Source: Actinacidiphila cocklensis | Lineage (GTDB): Bacteria; Actinomycetota; Actinomycetes; Streptomycetales; Streptomycetaceae | Assembly: GCF_907177275.1 (NCBI RefSeq) | Contig: NZ_CAJSLV010000001.1 | Coordinates: 310,001-374,000 of the forward strand | Reading direction: 5' to 3' | Length of the DNA stretch: 64,000 bases | Shown here: positions 51,353-59,903 of the stretch, piece by piece | Numbering within the stretch: position 1 is the first letter of the stretch | Layout: every line of letters starts with the position of its first letter | Notes under the pieces: generated by a model | Seen by the model: only the letters and a program-made list of their open reading frames with translations | What the model was told of the DNA's origin: nothing | The model's database searches: none | Translations under genes and position numbers: made by a program

Positions 51353-52039
51353 GTGGAGGCGCTGCCGCGCGAGACCATCGTCGACGTCCTGGAAGGCAGG
51401 CTGCGCGAGGACATCCTGGCCGGGCGGCACCCCGCGGGCAGCTATCTGCCGCCGGAGCGCCGGCTGGCCGACGGCTACGGCGTCACCCGCACCACCCTCA
51501 AGCACGCCTTCGGCCGCCTGGTGCAGGCCGGGTTGCTGGAGACGCGGCACGGAGTGGGCACGCGGGTACGGGACTTCACGCGGCTGGGCGGCGCGGACCT
51601 GCTGCCGATGCTGGTACGGCACAGCCCTGACTGGTTCGGCGAGATCTTCGAAGTACGGCGCGGTGTCGGTGCGTTGATCGCCGAGCGGGCAGCCGCGCGG
51701 GCCACCGGCGGGCAACAGGACGAGCTGCGCGAGCTGCTGGACGCGGTCCGCACGGCTGAGGGCGGGGACGCGGCGCAACTCGCCGACATCGAGGTGCACC
51801 GGGCACTGGCCCGCGCCACCGGCAACCGCGTCTACGTGCTGCTGACCAACACCCTGTTCAACGCCTACCTGCCCGTACGGGCGGCCCTGGTACGGCCGTT
51901 CACCGACCCGGCGGCCGCGCACGCCCGCCTGGAGCCGGTCGTCGCGGCCGTACTGGCGGGGGACGGGGGCGCCGCACGGCGGGCCGCCGAGGCGTATCTC
52001 ACGGCCACCGAGCGGATCATGCTGGAGGGTCTCGCATGA
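51353..52039 (+). CDS. GntR/FadR-type transcriptional regulator
   Basis: A 228-residue regulator. The winged helix-turn-helix (residues 1-70) shows SYLPPERRLADGYGVTRTTLKHAFGRLVQAGLLETRHGVGTRV. An all-helical FCD-like ligand domain follows (about 85-225) with IFEVRRGVGALIAERAA and ADIEVHRALARATGN, containing the Asp/His metal or ligand positions of FadR-type proteins. It probably senses an acyl or organic acid effector and controls its own operon through the inverted repeat just upstream. GGAGGA precedes the GTG. Its stop overlaps the next ATG by 4 nt. Mycobacterial Rv0494 is a likely relative because its neighbours also match. Confidence 0.9.
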   Translation: MEALPRETIVDVLEGRLREDILAGRHPAGSYLPPERRLADGYGVTRTTLKHAFGRLVQAGLLETRHGVGTRVRDFTRLGGADLLPMLVRHSPDWFGEIFEVRRGVGALIAERAAARATGGQQDELRELLDAVRTAEGGDAAQLADIEVHRALARATGNRVYVLLTNTLFNAYLPVRAALVRPFTDPAAAHARLEPVVAAVLAGDGGAARRAAEAYLTATERIMLEGLA

Positions 52040-53454
52040 CGGCGGCGGGCAGGAGCGGCAGGGGCAGTACCAGGGGAACCGCCTTCCGGGAGTCGATGCT
52101 CGGCACCGTCCGGCTCGACGGCGAGGACCACACCCGCCGGGTCCGCCTCGACCTGCACGTCACGGCGGACCGCGTGCTGCGGCCGCTGGGCACCACCGAG
52201 GCGCAGGCGCAGGGGCGGGTACGGATCGCCGGATGGGCCAACGACCCGGGCGCCGCAGGCGAGTTGGAGATATCACCGCTCGCGCGGCACCGTATCCGCT
52301 ACCGGATCACCTTCACCGCCGACGGCCGCCGGCTGGCCCTGGACGGGTGGAAGTCCGTCACACCGCGGCGCCCCCTGGCGTCGATGACCCGCCTGCCGTT
52401 CACGCTGTACGAGGACGGGGTGCGGGCAGGCGAGGGCGCGCTGCGCTTCCCTCTGGCCAGCGGACTGGCCCCCTTCCTCGCGAGTTTCCGCTTCCCGAGG
52501 AACGAAGGCGGCCCCGACACCTTCGCGCCGCCGCGCTGGAGCGGCTCACCCGGCCGCACCGAGGTCTGGTACACCACGGCGACGGACCCGGCCACCGGTA
52601 CGGGCCTGTGGCTGCACCACGAACTCGTCGCGCCCACCGACGGCTCGGCGCCCTACGCCCACGGCTGGGCGGCGGTCTTCCCCACGTGCGGCCCCGTCAC
52701 GCACGCCCGGTTCGGCCCCGCCGCGTGGGAACGGCCCCAGGACGGTTTCGCGGCGGCCGGGGTGGCCGCCCGGCCCGGCAGGCTGACCGGATCGGCCGGA
52801 GACCTGCGCTGGGACCTGGCGGAACAGCCCGCCGGAGCCCCGCTGTTCACCTTCCCCCGCTGGTCGTGGCGGCGCCCGCTGCTGCCCGCCGCGCAGATGC
52901 TGCCGGCCGCACGCGCCGACTACAGCGGGACGGTCTCGTACGGGACGACGACGCTGGCGCTCGACGGTGTGCCCGGTGCCACCGCGCGGATCTTCGGCCA
53001 CGGCAACGCCCATCGCTGGGCCTGGCTGCACGCGGATCTGGGGGACGAGGTGCTCGAAGTGGTCGCCGCGGTGTCGACCCGGCCGGTCCTGCGGCGGCTG
53101 CCGCCGCTGGTCTTCCTGCGGCTGCGCCGCCGCGACGGCAGCACCTGGCCGCGGCGGGCCGAGCGTACGGCCGTGGGCTGGGCGGGACTCGGCCGGTTCC
53201 GCTGCGCGATCGGCCTGCCGACCTGGACCGTCACCGGACGGGCGGGCCTGCGCCGGATCCGCGTCGAGGTCACCCAGCCCGCGGACCGCACCCTCGCGCT
53301 GGAGTACACCGACCCGGACGGCGCCCGCGCCACGTGCCGCAACACCGAACGCGCCGACGCCCAGGTGGTGCTGGAGCGCTGGTGGGGCCGCTGGCGGCCC
53401 GAGCGGCGCTGGACCCTCGACGGCACGGCCCACGCGGAAGTGGGCACCCGATGA
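52036..53454 (+). CDS. Conserved hypothetical of GntR-GMC module (Rv0493c-like context)
   Basis: A 472-residue cytoplasmic protein without recognised catalytic motif. The N-terminal part (FRESMLGTVRLDGEDHTRRVRLDLHVTADRVLRPLGTTEAQAQGRVRIAG) and the long beta-rich remainder, with TTATDPATGTGLWLHHELVAP, AAVFPTCGPVTHARFGP and ARIFGHGNAHRWAWLHADLG, suggest a two-lobed lipocalin-like or AttH-like fold. By position it corresponds to the unknown protein Rv0493c, which in mycobacteria lies between a GMC oxidoreductase and a GntR regulator. Overlapping starts and stops on both sides imply equal expression with them. It may bind or present the hydrophobic substrate of the oxidoreductase; this is inference. 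Confidence 0.75.
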   Translation: MTAAGRSGRGSTRGTAFRESMLGTVRLDGEDHTRRVRLDLHVTADRVLRPLGTTEAQAQGRVRIAGWANDPGAAGELEISPLARHRIRYRITFTADGRRLALDGWKSVTPRRPLASMTRLPFTLYEDGVRAGEGALRFPLASGLAPFLASFRFPRNEGGPDTFAPPRWSGSPGRTEVWYTTATDPATGTGLWLHHELVAPTDGSAPYAHGWAAVFPTCGPVTHARFGPAAWERPQDGFAAAGVAARPGRLTGSAGDLRWDLAEQPAGAPLFTFPRWSWRRPLLPAAQMLPAARADYSGTVSYGTTTLALDGVPGATARIFGHGNAHRWAWLHADLGDEVLEVVAAVSTRPVLRRLPPLVFLRLRRRDGSTWPRRAERTAVGWAGLGRFRCAIGLPTWTVTGRAGLRRIRVEVTQPADRTLALEYTDPDGARATCRNTERADAQVVLERWWGRWRPERRWTLDGTAHAEVGTR

Positions 53455-55352
53455 CCGCCACCCGCCGGCAACCGGGCGCCTCCCGCAGCCTCACGGGCCT
53501 GGCGGCAGCGCTCCTCCCGGAGGAACGGGAAGCCCCGGAAGACCCCGCAGCCCGCCAGGCCGACGGCAGTTGGCACGCACGCGTGCCCGCCCGGCTGGAG
53601 TCGGTGGTGGCGTCGATGCCCCTTCCCGCGCGGATCGGGATACGGGCGGCGGCAGCGGCGCTCGACGGCTACGCCGTGGTCAGGACCGGGCGGCGGCTCG
53701 CCGCGCTGCCCGCGCCGGAGCGGGAGTCGGTGCTCGGCTCGCTCGGTGCGCGGCCGGCGCTGCTGCCGCTGCTCGACGTGGTCAAGGTCCCGGTGCTGCT
53801 CGCGGCCGGGACCGAGCGGATGGTCCAGCAGGGCCTGCCCGCACCGGCGTTGCTGCGCCAGGACCCGCCGCTGGACTGCACGCCGTCCGACGAGTGGCCC
53901 GCGTGCTCGACCGCCGACGCGGTCGTGATCGGGTCCGGCGCGGGCGGCGCCACGGCGGCGCGGACCCTGGCCCGCGCCGGGCTGCGCGTCGTCGTGCTGG
54001 AGGAGGGGCGGCACCACAGCACCGCGTCGTTCGGCCGGCGGGCGCCGCTCGACCGGTTCGCCGAGCTGTACCGCGACGGGGGCGCCACCGTCGCGCTGGG
54101 GAACCCGCCGCTGCTGCTGCCCACCGGGCGGGCCGTGGGCGGCACCACGGTCGTCAACTCCGGCACCTGCTACCGCACTCCTGACCACGTACTGGCGCGC
54201 TGGGCGCGCGAGTTCGGGTTCGCGCCCGCCGCCCGCCTCGGGCCGTACCTGGACGACGCCGAACGCACCCTGCGGGTGGCCCGGCAACCCCTCGACGTCC
54301 TCGGCAGCAACGGCAGGATCGCCCTCGCGGGCGCGGAACGCCTCGGCTGGCAGGCCGCGCCGCTGCGCCGCAACGCCCCCGGCTGCATGGGCTCGTGCCA
54401 GTGCGTGGTGGGCTGCCCGACCGGCGCCAAGCAGAGCGTCCAGCTCTCCGTGCTGCCCGCCGCCTGCGCCGCGGGGGCACGTATCGTCACCGGCGCCCGG
54501 GTGCTGCGGATCCTGGTGGACCCCGACCGGCCGGGCGGTGCGCGCGCGGTGGGGGTACGGGTCGCCCGCGAGGGCGGCGGCACCCTGGAGATCCTCGCGC
54601 CGCTCGTCGTGGTCGCCGCGGGCGCCCTGCAGACGCCGCCGCTGCTGCGCCGCTCGGGCCTGGGCGGGCACCCGCGGCTCGGGCGCAACCTCAGCGTCCA
54701 TCCGGCGACCAGCGTCGCGGGCCGTTTCGCCGAGCCGGTCACCGCCTGGGAGGGCGTCCTGCAGAGCGTGGGCGTCGAGGAGCTGCACAGCCAGGGGGTG
54801 CTCATCGAGGCGACGGCGACCCCGCCGGGGATGGGCTCGTTCGTCCTGCCCGGCACGGGACGGGAGTTGCGCACCGAACTCGACGACGCGCACAGCCTCG
54901 CCACGCTCGGCGCGATGATCGCCGACCTGCCCTCGGGGCGCGTGCTGGGCCGGGACCGGGTGCTGGTCCGCTACGACCTCGCCCGGCGCGACGCGGACCG
55001 CCTGGTGGCCGCCGTCCGTGCGATGGGACGGCTGCTCCTGGCCGCCGGCGCCCAGGAGGTCCTCACCGGCATCCCCCGCGCCCCCCGCGTCCGCACCCTG
55101 GCCGAACTCGACGACGTGCTGGGCCGGGTGAGCGCCCGTCAGCTCCACCTGTCCGCCTACCATCCCACCGGCACCGCGGCCGCGGGCGCCGACCCCGAGC
55201 GCTTCCCCGCCGACCCCGCGGGCCGGCTCCGCGGCGTCCACGGCGTCCTGATCGCCGACGCCTCCGTTTTGCCCGGCTGCCCCGAGGTCAACCCGCAGCT
55301 CAGCATCATGGCCGCGGCCCACGCGGTGGCCGATCTCCGGCTGGGCCGCTGA
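53451..55352 (+). CDS. GMC-family FAD oxidoreductase
   Basis: A 633-residue flavoenzyme. The N-terminal 130 residues are a helical extension (LTGLAAALLPEEREAPEDPA onward). The FAD motif follows as VVIGSGAGGATAARTLARAGLRVVVLEEG, then the GMC signature region PTGRAVGGTTVVNSGTCYR. The catalytic His is in SAYHPTGT and the Asn in CPEVNPQLSIMAAAHAVAD. A Cys cluster, CMGSCQCVVGCPTGAKQS, resembles that of cholesterol-oxidase and long-chain-alcohol-oxidase relatives. It should oxidise a primary or secondary alcohol, possibly lipid or sterol-like. It ends the GntR operon and is followed by a strong terminator. Confidence 0.9.
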   Translation: MTATRRQPGASRSLTGLAAALLPEEREAPEDPAARQADGSWHARVPARLESVVASMPLPARIGIRAAAAALDGYAVVRTGRRLAALPAPERESVLGSLGARPALLPLLDVVKVPVLLAAGTERMVQQGLPAPALLRQDPPLDCTPSDEWPACSTADAVVIGSGAGGATAARTLARAGLRVVVLEEGRHHSTASFGRRAPLDRFAELYRDGGATVALGNPPLLLPTGRAVGGTTVVNSGTCYRTPDHVLARWAREFGFAPAARLGPYLDDAERTLRVARQPLDVLGSNGRIALAGAERLGWQAAPLRRNAPGCMGSCQCVVGCPTGAKQSVQLSVLPAACAAGARIVTGARVLRILVDPDRPGGARAVGVRVAREGGGTLEILAPLVVVAAGALQTPPLLRRSGLGGHPRLGRNLSVHPATSVAGRFAEPVTAWEGVLQSVGVEELHSQGVLIEATATPPGMGSFVLPGTGRELRTELDDAHSLATLGAMIADLPSGRVLGRDRVLVRYDLARRDADRLVAAVRAMGRLLLAAGAQEVLTGIPRAPRVRTLAELDDVLGRVSARQLHLSAYHPTGTAAAGADPERFPADPAGRLRGVHGVLIADASVLPGCPEVNPQLSIMAAAHAVADLRLGR

Positions 55353-55393
55353 ACGCGGCTGCCCGCCCCGCGAGGCAGCGCGCCGACGGCCGT

Positions 55394-55424
55394 GCCCCGC
55401 ACCGGGTCGACTCCGGTGCGGGGC
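55394..55424. terminator. Bidirectional terminator hairpin
   Basis: GCCCCGCACCGG (55394-55405) pairs perfectly with CCGGTGCGGGGC (55413-55424) around a 7-nt loop. It stands between the convergent GMC and GH3 genes. Confidence 0.85.
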
Positions 55425-55473
55425 AAGGCCGTTCGCCGGGAAGCAACCCGGCTCCAGGTCCCTGCGGGCGAAC

Positions 55474-58400
55474 TCAGCCCAGGGACAGGGCGAAGACGTG
55501 GAAGCCGCTGTCGTCCGGCAGCGTCACGGTGGCGACGGTCTTGGCCGGGTCCAGCGCTCCACCGGTGGTGTAGAGGCTGACGGCGTGGTTGCCGAGGGTG
55601 TCGCCCGGCGGGCGGTTCCAGTTCGCGGTGGTGACGGCGAGCCGGGAGTTGCCTGCGGCCTTGTTGCTGTACCAGTCGGGCAGGTCGACCGCGAGCGCCG
55701 TACTGCTGCCGTCGGTGTAGGTGACCGTGACGGTGCCCGAGTGGGCGGAGCCGGTGCCGGTGCCCAGGATGCCGAGCCGGGAGCCCTGGCCCTGGAGGCG
55801 GATCACCTGCCCGGCGGAGGCGATGTTGTCCGGCGCCCCCGGCTGGGTGTCGGGCCAGGTGTAGGGCAGGCCGTCGGCGGTCACCGTGGCACCGGGGGTG
55901 TAGCCGACCGCGGCCAGCTGGGTGGCGGACAGGCTGTAGCCCCCGGGGTCCAGCGCGCCGGTCGTGGGGTCGCTGTCGGCACTGATGCCCGCGTTGTCGT
56001 ACGCGGCGGCCGTCGTCGCGTACGGGACGGTGGTCGTCGTGGTCGCGGTACGGGACCGGCGGCCTTCGAGGTCGTACGACGCCTTCGCGGTGAGCGTGGC
56101 GGGGCCGGCCACCGCGTCGGCGGGCGCCGTGACGGTCCAGTCGGCGCTGACCGTGGAGTGCGGCCGGACCGTGCGGACGGCGGTCTGCGCACCGGAGGCG
56201 GGCTTCGCCGCCCAGCCGCTCGGCAGGTCGAGCCCGAGCCGCAGGTCGCGGACGGTGGAGTCACCGGTGTTGGTGAAGGACTCCTGCACCGTCCGGGTGT
56301 CACCGGCGTTGGTGGTGGCGGGCGCGGTGAGCGCTGCGTACTGCGCGCCGACGGTGCCGGTGACCGTGACCGAGGTGTGCAGCGGGGTGTCGGCGGACGA
56401 CTGCCCGACGGACACCGGGTAGCGGCCCTTGAGGACCGTCCAGCCGTGCGCGCTGGTGTCCCAGGTCCGCAGGTCGTCGCCGGTGAGTGTGAAGCGGACG
56501 GCCTTCGTCTGACCGGGCTTCAGGGTCACCTTGGCGAAGCTCTTGAGGGCCTTCGGCGGCTCGCCGGAACCGGCGGGGCTGCCGACGTAGACCTGCACCA
56601 CGTCGCTGCCGGTCCGGTGGCCGGTGTTGGTCACGTCGACGGACAGGTGCACCGGGGCGGTGCCGCGCGTGGTGGCCTCGACCCGGCTCGGGCCCGAACT
56701 GAGGTGGGAGAGCCGGAAGGAGGTGTACGACAGGCCGTATCCGAACGGGAACAGCGGGGTCCGGCCCTCCTGGTCGTACCACCGGTAGCCGACGTCGAGG
56801 CCCTCGCTGTAGTCGTAGACGCCGTTGACGGCCGGGTAGCGGCCGGGCGCGGCGGCGGTCGCGGTCTGCGTGTCGGTCATGGGGAAGCTGACCGGCAGCC
56901 GCCCGCCCGGCTCCGCGTCGCCGGTGAGCAGCGCCGCCAGCGCGTTGCCGTCCTCCTGGCCGGGGTACCACATGTCGAGGACCGCGGAGACGTCGCCGAG
57001 CCAGGGCATCAGCACCGGGGCGCCCGCGCGCAGCACGACGACGGTGTGCGGGTTGGCGGCCGCGACGGCGCGGACGAGGTCGTCCTCGTTGCCCGGCAGG
57101 GCCAGCGTCGTACGGTCGGAGCCCTCGCTGGAGGAGTCGCCCACGACGACGACGGCCACGTCGGCCTTCGCGGCCGCGGCGGCGGCCGCGGCGATGGTCG
57201 GGTCGGGCACGCCGGGCGCCGACCAGCCCACGGTGACCGACGCGCCGCCCGCGTTCTCGTAGTACTCCACCCGCAGGCTGTGCGGTTCGCCCGCGGTGAG
57301 CTGCACCGGGGCGCTCTTGACCGCCTTGACGCCGTGGTCGCCCCAGTTGTCGGCGATCAGGGCGCCGTCGAGGTAGATCCTGCTGCCGTCGTCACTGGTC
57401 GCGGAGAAGGTGTACGCGGCGGTGGCGGGGCTGGTGACCGTACCCGTCCAGCGCGCGGAGAAGCCGTCCGCGGGCAGGGCGGCGTCCGGCGATCCGGTAC
57501 CCCAGTCGAAGTCGATGTCCGGGTCGTCGCGGGTCAGCGCGGGCGTGCCCGAGAGCGTCTTGTCGGCGAAGTACTCGCCCTTCAGGCCGCTGAGCGCGGA
57601 GGCCGGGATCGCCGGGAAGCCGGCCCCGCCGCCCGCCTTCACCGAGGTGACGTCGACCGTGCCGCCGAGCCGCGCGCGCAGACCCGACACCGGGTCGACC
57701 TTCTTGTACGGGGTGACGGCGGAGCTGCCGCCGCCCCCGGTGACCGCCGTGTCGGCGTTCGGGCCGATCACCGCGAGGGAGTGCAGATTCGCGGTGTCCA
57801 GCGGGAGTTGCGCCCCGCTGTTCTTCAGCAGGACGCTGCCGGCCTCGGCGGCGCTGCGGGCCACCGCGCTGTCGGCCTCGTAGTCGACGGTCGGCGGGTT
57901 CTGCGGGGCGAACTGCCCGGTGCGGAACTCCAGCCGCAGGATCCGGCGGGCCGCGTCGTCCAGTACGGACTGCGGGACGGTCCCGGCGGCGACGGCGGCG
58001 GGGAGCTGCTTGAAGTACGTCGTGCCGCTGAACTCCTGGTCGAGCCCGGCCAGTGCGGACTTCACCGTGCTGTGGTTGGCCGGGTAGTCGGTGTCGATGA
58101 CGCCGTCGAACTTCCAGGTGTCGATCAGGACGTCGCGCAGGATCTGTGCGTTCTCGCACGCGTAGGTGCCGTTGACCTTGTTGTACGCGCACATCACCGA
58201 CCAGGCGTCGCCTTCCTTGACCGCCTTCTCGAACGCGGGCAGGTAGATTTCCTGCAGCGTCCGCTCGTCGATGTTCGAGCTGGAGGTCGTGCGGGCGTTC
58301 TCCTGGTTGTTGCCCGCGAAGTGCTTGACCTGTGCGGCGACGCCCTGTGCCTGGATGCCGCGGATCTCGGACGCCGCGATGTCCCCGGCCAGTTCGGGGT

Positions 58401-58914
58401 CCTCGCCGAGGGTCTCGAAGTCGCGGCCGCCCAGCGGGGTGCGCACGATGTTGACCATCGGCCCGTAGATGACCTGGTAGTCACGGGATTTGGCCTCCGT
58501 GCCGAGGACCGTGCCGTACTGCCTGGCCAGTTCGGTGTCGAAGGAGGCGGCCAGCGACACCGGCGAGGGCATCGCGGTGGACGGCTGCCCGTCGCGGACC
58601 CCGCCCGGCCCGTCGGTGAACTGCAGTCCTGGCACGCCCAGTCGCTCGATGCCGGGTATGTAGCCGGTGGCGTGCGAGCCCGCCGGCTTGTCGACCGAGG
58701 TCATCAGCGACGCCTTCTCGGCGTTCGTCATCTGGCCGAGCAGCAGCTCGACCCGCTTGTCCAGCGGCAGGCGTGCGTCGAGCCAGGGCCGCGCGGCGGC
58801 CGGGTCCGTCCCTCCCGTCCCGGAAACGCTTCCGGCGACCGCGGGTACTGCCAGAGGTACGGTCAGGGCGGCGGCGGCGGCAGCCGCCGCGACCGCAAGG
58901 CGAGCCATGCGCAT
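55474..58914 (-). CDS. Secreted GH3 exo-glycosidase with PA14 insert and C-terminal accessory domain (second)
   Basis: A 1146-residue secreted GH3 enzyme, only distantly like the one at 29-32 kb. The signal peptide ends near AVPAVAG. The nucleophile is Asp276 in VIDTDYPANHST, where the usual SDW is replaced by TDY. Other barrel motifs are QFTDGPGGVRDG, VRTPLGGRDFETLGEDP and QVKHFAGNNQE. A PA14 domain is inserted (SGLKGEYFADKTLSGT to TVGWSAPG). FnIII-like and NEW3-like domains follow, and residues 976-1146 are the domain shared with GH92 and the first GH3. The ATG at 58914 has GGAGGA upstream. Linkage specificity is open; the changed nucleophile neighbourhood suggests it differs from the first GH3. 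Confidence 0.93.
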   Translation of the reverse strand: MRMARLAVAAAAAAAALTVPLAVPAVAGSVSGTGGTDPAAARPWLDARLPLDKRVELLLGQMTNAEKASLMTSVDKPAGSHATGYIPGIERLGVPGLQFTDGPGGVRDGQPSTAMPSPVSLAASFDTELARQYGTVLGTEAKSRDYQVIYGPMVNIVRTPLGGRDFETLGEDPELAGDIAASEIRGIQAQGVAAQVKHFAGNNQENARTTSSSNIDERTLQEIYLPAFEKAVKEGDAWSVMCAYNKVNGTYACENAQILRDVLIDTWKFDGVIDTDYPANHSTVKSALAGLDQEFSGTTYFKQLPAAVAAGTVPQSVLDDAARRILRLEFRTGQFAPQNPPTVDYEADSAVARSAAEAGSVLLKNSGAQLPLDTANLHSLAVIGPNADTAVTGGGGSSAVTPYKKVDPVSGLRARLGGTVDVTSVKAGGGAGFPAIPASALSGLKGEYFADKTLSGTPALTRDDPDIDFDWGTGSPDAALPADGFSARWTGTVTSPATAAYTFSATSDDGSRIYLDGALIADNWGDHGVKAVKSAPVQLTAGEPHSLRVEYYENAGGASVTVGWSAPGVPDPTIAAAAAAAAKADVAVVVVGDSSSEGSDRTTLALPGNEDDLVRAVAAANPHTVVVLRAGAPVLMPWLGDVSAVLDMWYPGQEDGNALAALLTGDAEPGGRLPVSFPMTDTQTATAAAPGRYPAVNGVYDYSEGLDVGYRWYDQEGRTPLFPFGYGLSYTSFRLSHLSSGPSRVEATTRGTAPVHLSVDVTNTGHRTGSDVVQVYVGSPAGSGEPPKALKSFAKVTLKPGQTKAVRFTLTGDDLRTWDTSAHGWTVLKGRYPVSVGQSSADTPLHTSVTVTGTVGAQYAALTAPATTNAGDTRTVQESFTNTGDSTVRDLRLGLDLPSGWAAKPASGAQTAVRTVRPHSTVSADWTVTAPADAVAGPATLTAKASYDLEGRRSRTATTTTTVPYATTAAAYDNAGISADSDPTTGALDPGGYSLSATQLAAVGYTPGATVTADGLPYTWPDTQPGAPDNIASAGQVIRLQGQGSRLGILGTGTGSAHSGTVTVTYTDGSSTALAVDLPDWYSNKAAGNSRLAVTTANWNRPPGDTLGNHAVSLYTTGGALDPAKTVATVTLPDDSGFHVFALSLG

Positions 58915-59171
58915 ACGGGTTCCTCCAAGGAGACGTCCGCACCTGCGAGTTCGGCGAGTTCACAGGGTGAAGGCAAACGTCTGGAAGTGTGCGCTCGGCC
59001 GCGGGGGGCGTCAAGGACATGAACGTAAATCGCGACCGTGAACAAGAACTGTGCGCGGGGCCGCCAACTCCTGGCTGCACGCGCGGAGTTCTGCTCCACG
59101 CGCTCGCGCGGATGGGCCACGGGGACACGATCGCGCTCGTCGACCGGAGTTCGCACCCGGGTGACGCCGGC

Positions 59172-59903
59172 TCAGGCGTTGAGGCTGGTGTGATTCCACC
59201 AGCCCTGGCGGCCGGCCGTGAAGCCGATCGTCGCGCCGGCCCCGTCGATCGCGGCCTCGTACCGCTGCCCCTTCGTCAGGGGGCTGTCCTGCACGACACC
59301 GTGCGGGTCGTCGATCGACGCGATGGTGATGTCGGGGACCTTGCCCAGCAGCGCCGGGTCGAGGTCCCGCGGGTCGGTGACGGTGACGACCTCGTCCCAG
59401 TTCGGCTTCTCGGCGAGCTGGTGCGCGATGTGCACCTCGTCGCCCTCGCCGAACAGCAGGTAGGTGAGGTGCGCGGGGTATTCCAGGCCTCCGAGCTTGC
59501 GGAAGTACCTGACGTCCTCCGCCCTGCAGACCGCGTCGGTCTGCTGCCCGTCCAGCATCGGCTGGAATTCCCTGGAGCCGTCGGTCCCGACGACGACCCG
59601 TTCCAGCTGGACCTTGAAGGTCTTGCCCTGCTTGAGGTCCGCGAGCGGGAAGTGGTCGGGGGAGAAGAGGCTGTAGAAGACCCTCTTGCCGATGTTCTTC
59701 TCCAGGTCCGCGAGGTACGCCTCGCGCACGGAGTCCGCGAGGCCGAGGGTGACGACGGCCTGGAAGGCGTGCGCCTCCACGTTGTAGAGCGCCAGGTGGT
59801 AGGAGAAGATCCGGCTCTTTCCGATCAGCAGGAACCGGTGGAGGCCGTGCAGGGCTCCGCTGCCGGAGCCGGCACCGTGGTCCGTGTGCGTGTCCGTACT
59901 CAT
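59172..59903 (-). CDS. Third gene of LodA/LodB-type operon, unknown function
   Basis: A 243-residue protein without signal peptide or membrane helix. It begins with a His/Gly/Ser-rich tail (TDTHTDHGAGSGSG), then a mixed alpha/beta domain with LHRFLLIGKSRIFSYHLALYNVEAHAFQAVVTLGL, KRVFYSLFSPDHFPLADL, YPAHLTYLLFGEGDEVHIAHQL and an end GFTAGRQGWWNHTSLNA. I recognise no family. Its ATG overlaps the LodB-like stop by ATGA, and LodB-like overlaps LodA-like, so it is translated in step with the oxidase and its maturation factor. Possible roles are assistance in quinone-cofactor maturation, a substrate or electron partner, or a co-exported subunit. This is unresolved. Confidence 0.75.
   Translation of the reverse strand: MSTDTHTDHGAGSGSGALHGLHRFLLIGKSRIFSYHLALYNVEAHAFQAVVTLGLADSVREAYLADLEKNIGKRVFYSLFSPDHFPLADLKQGKTFKVQLERVVVGTDGSREFQPMLDGQQTDAVCRAEDVRYFRKLGGLEYPAHLTYLLFGEGDEVHIAHQLAEKPNWDEVVTVTDPRDLDPALLGKVPDITIASIDDPHGVVQDSPLTKGQRYEAAIDGAGATIGFTAGRQGWWNHTSLNA

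Noticed and set aside
55498..59022. 1174-codon plus-strand open frame opposite the second GH3
   Set aside because: It is a mirror of the GH3 gene with low-complexity composition.
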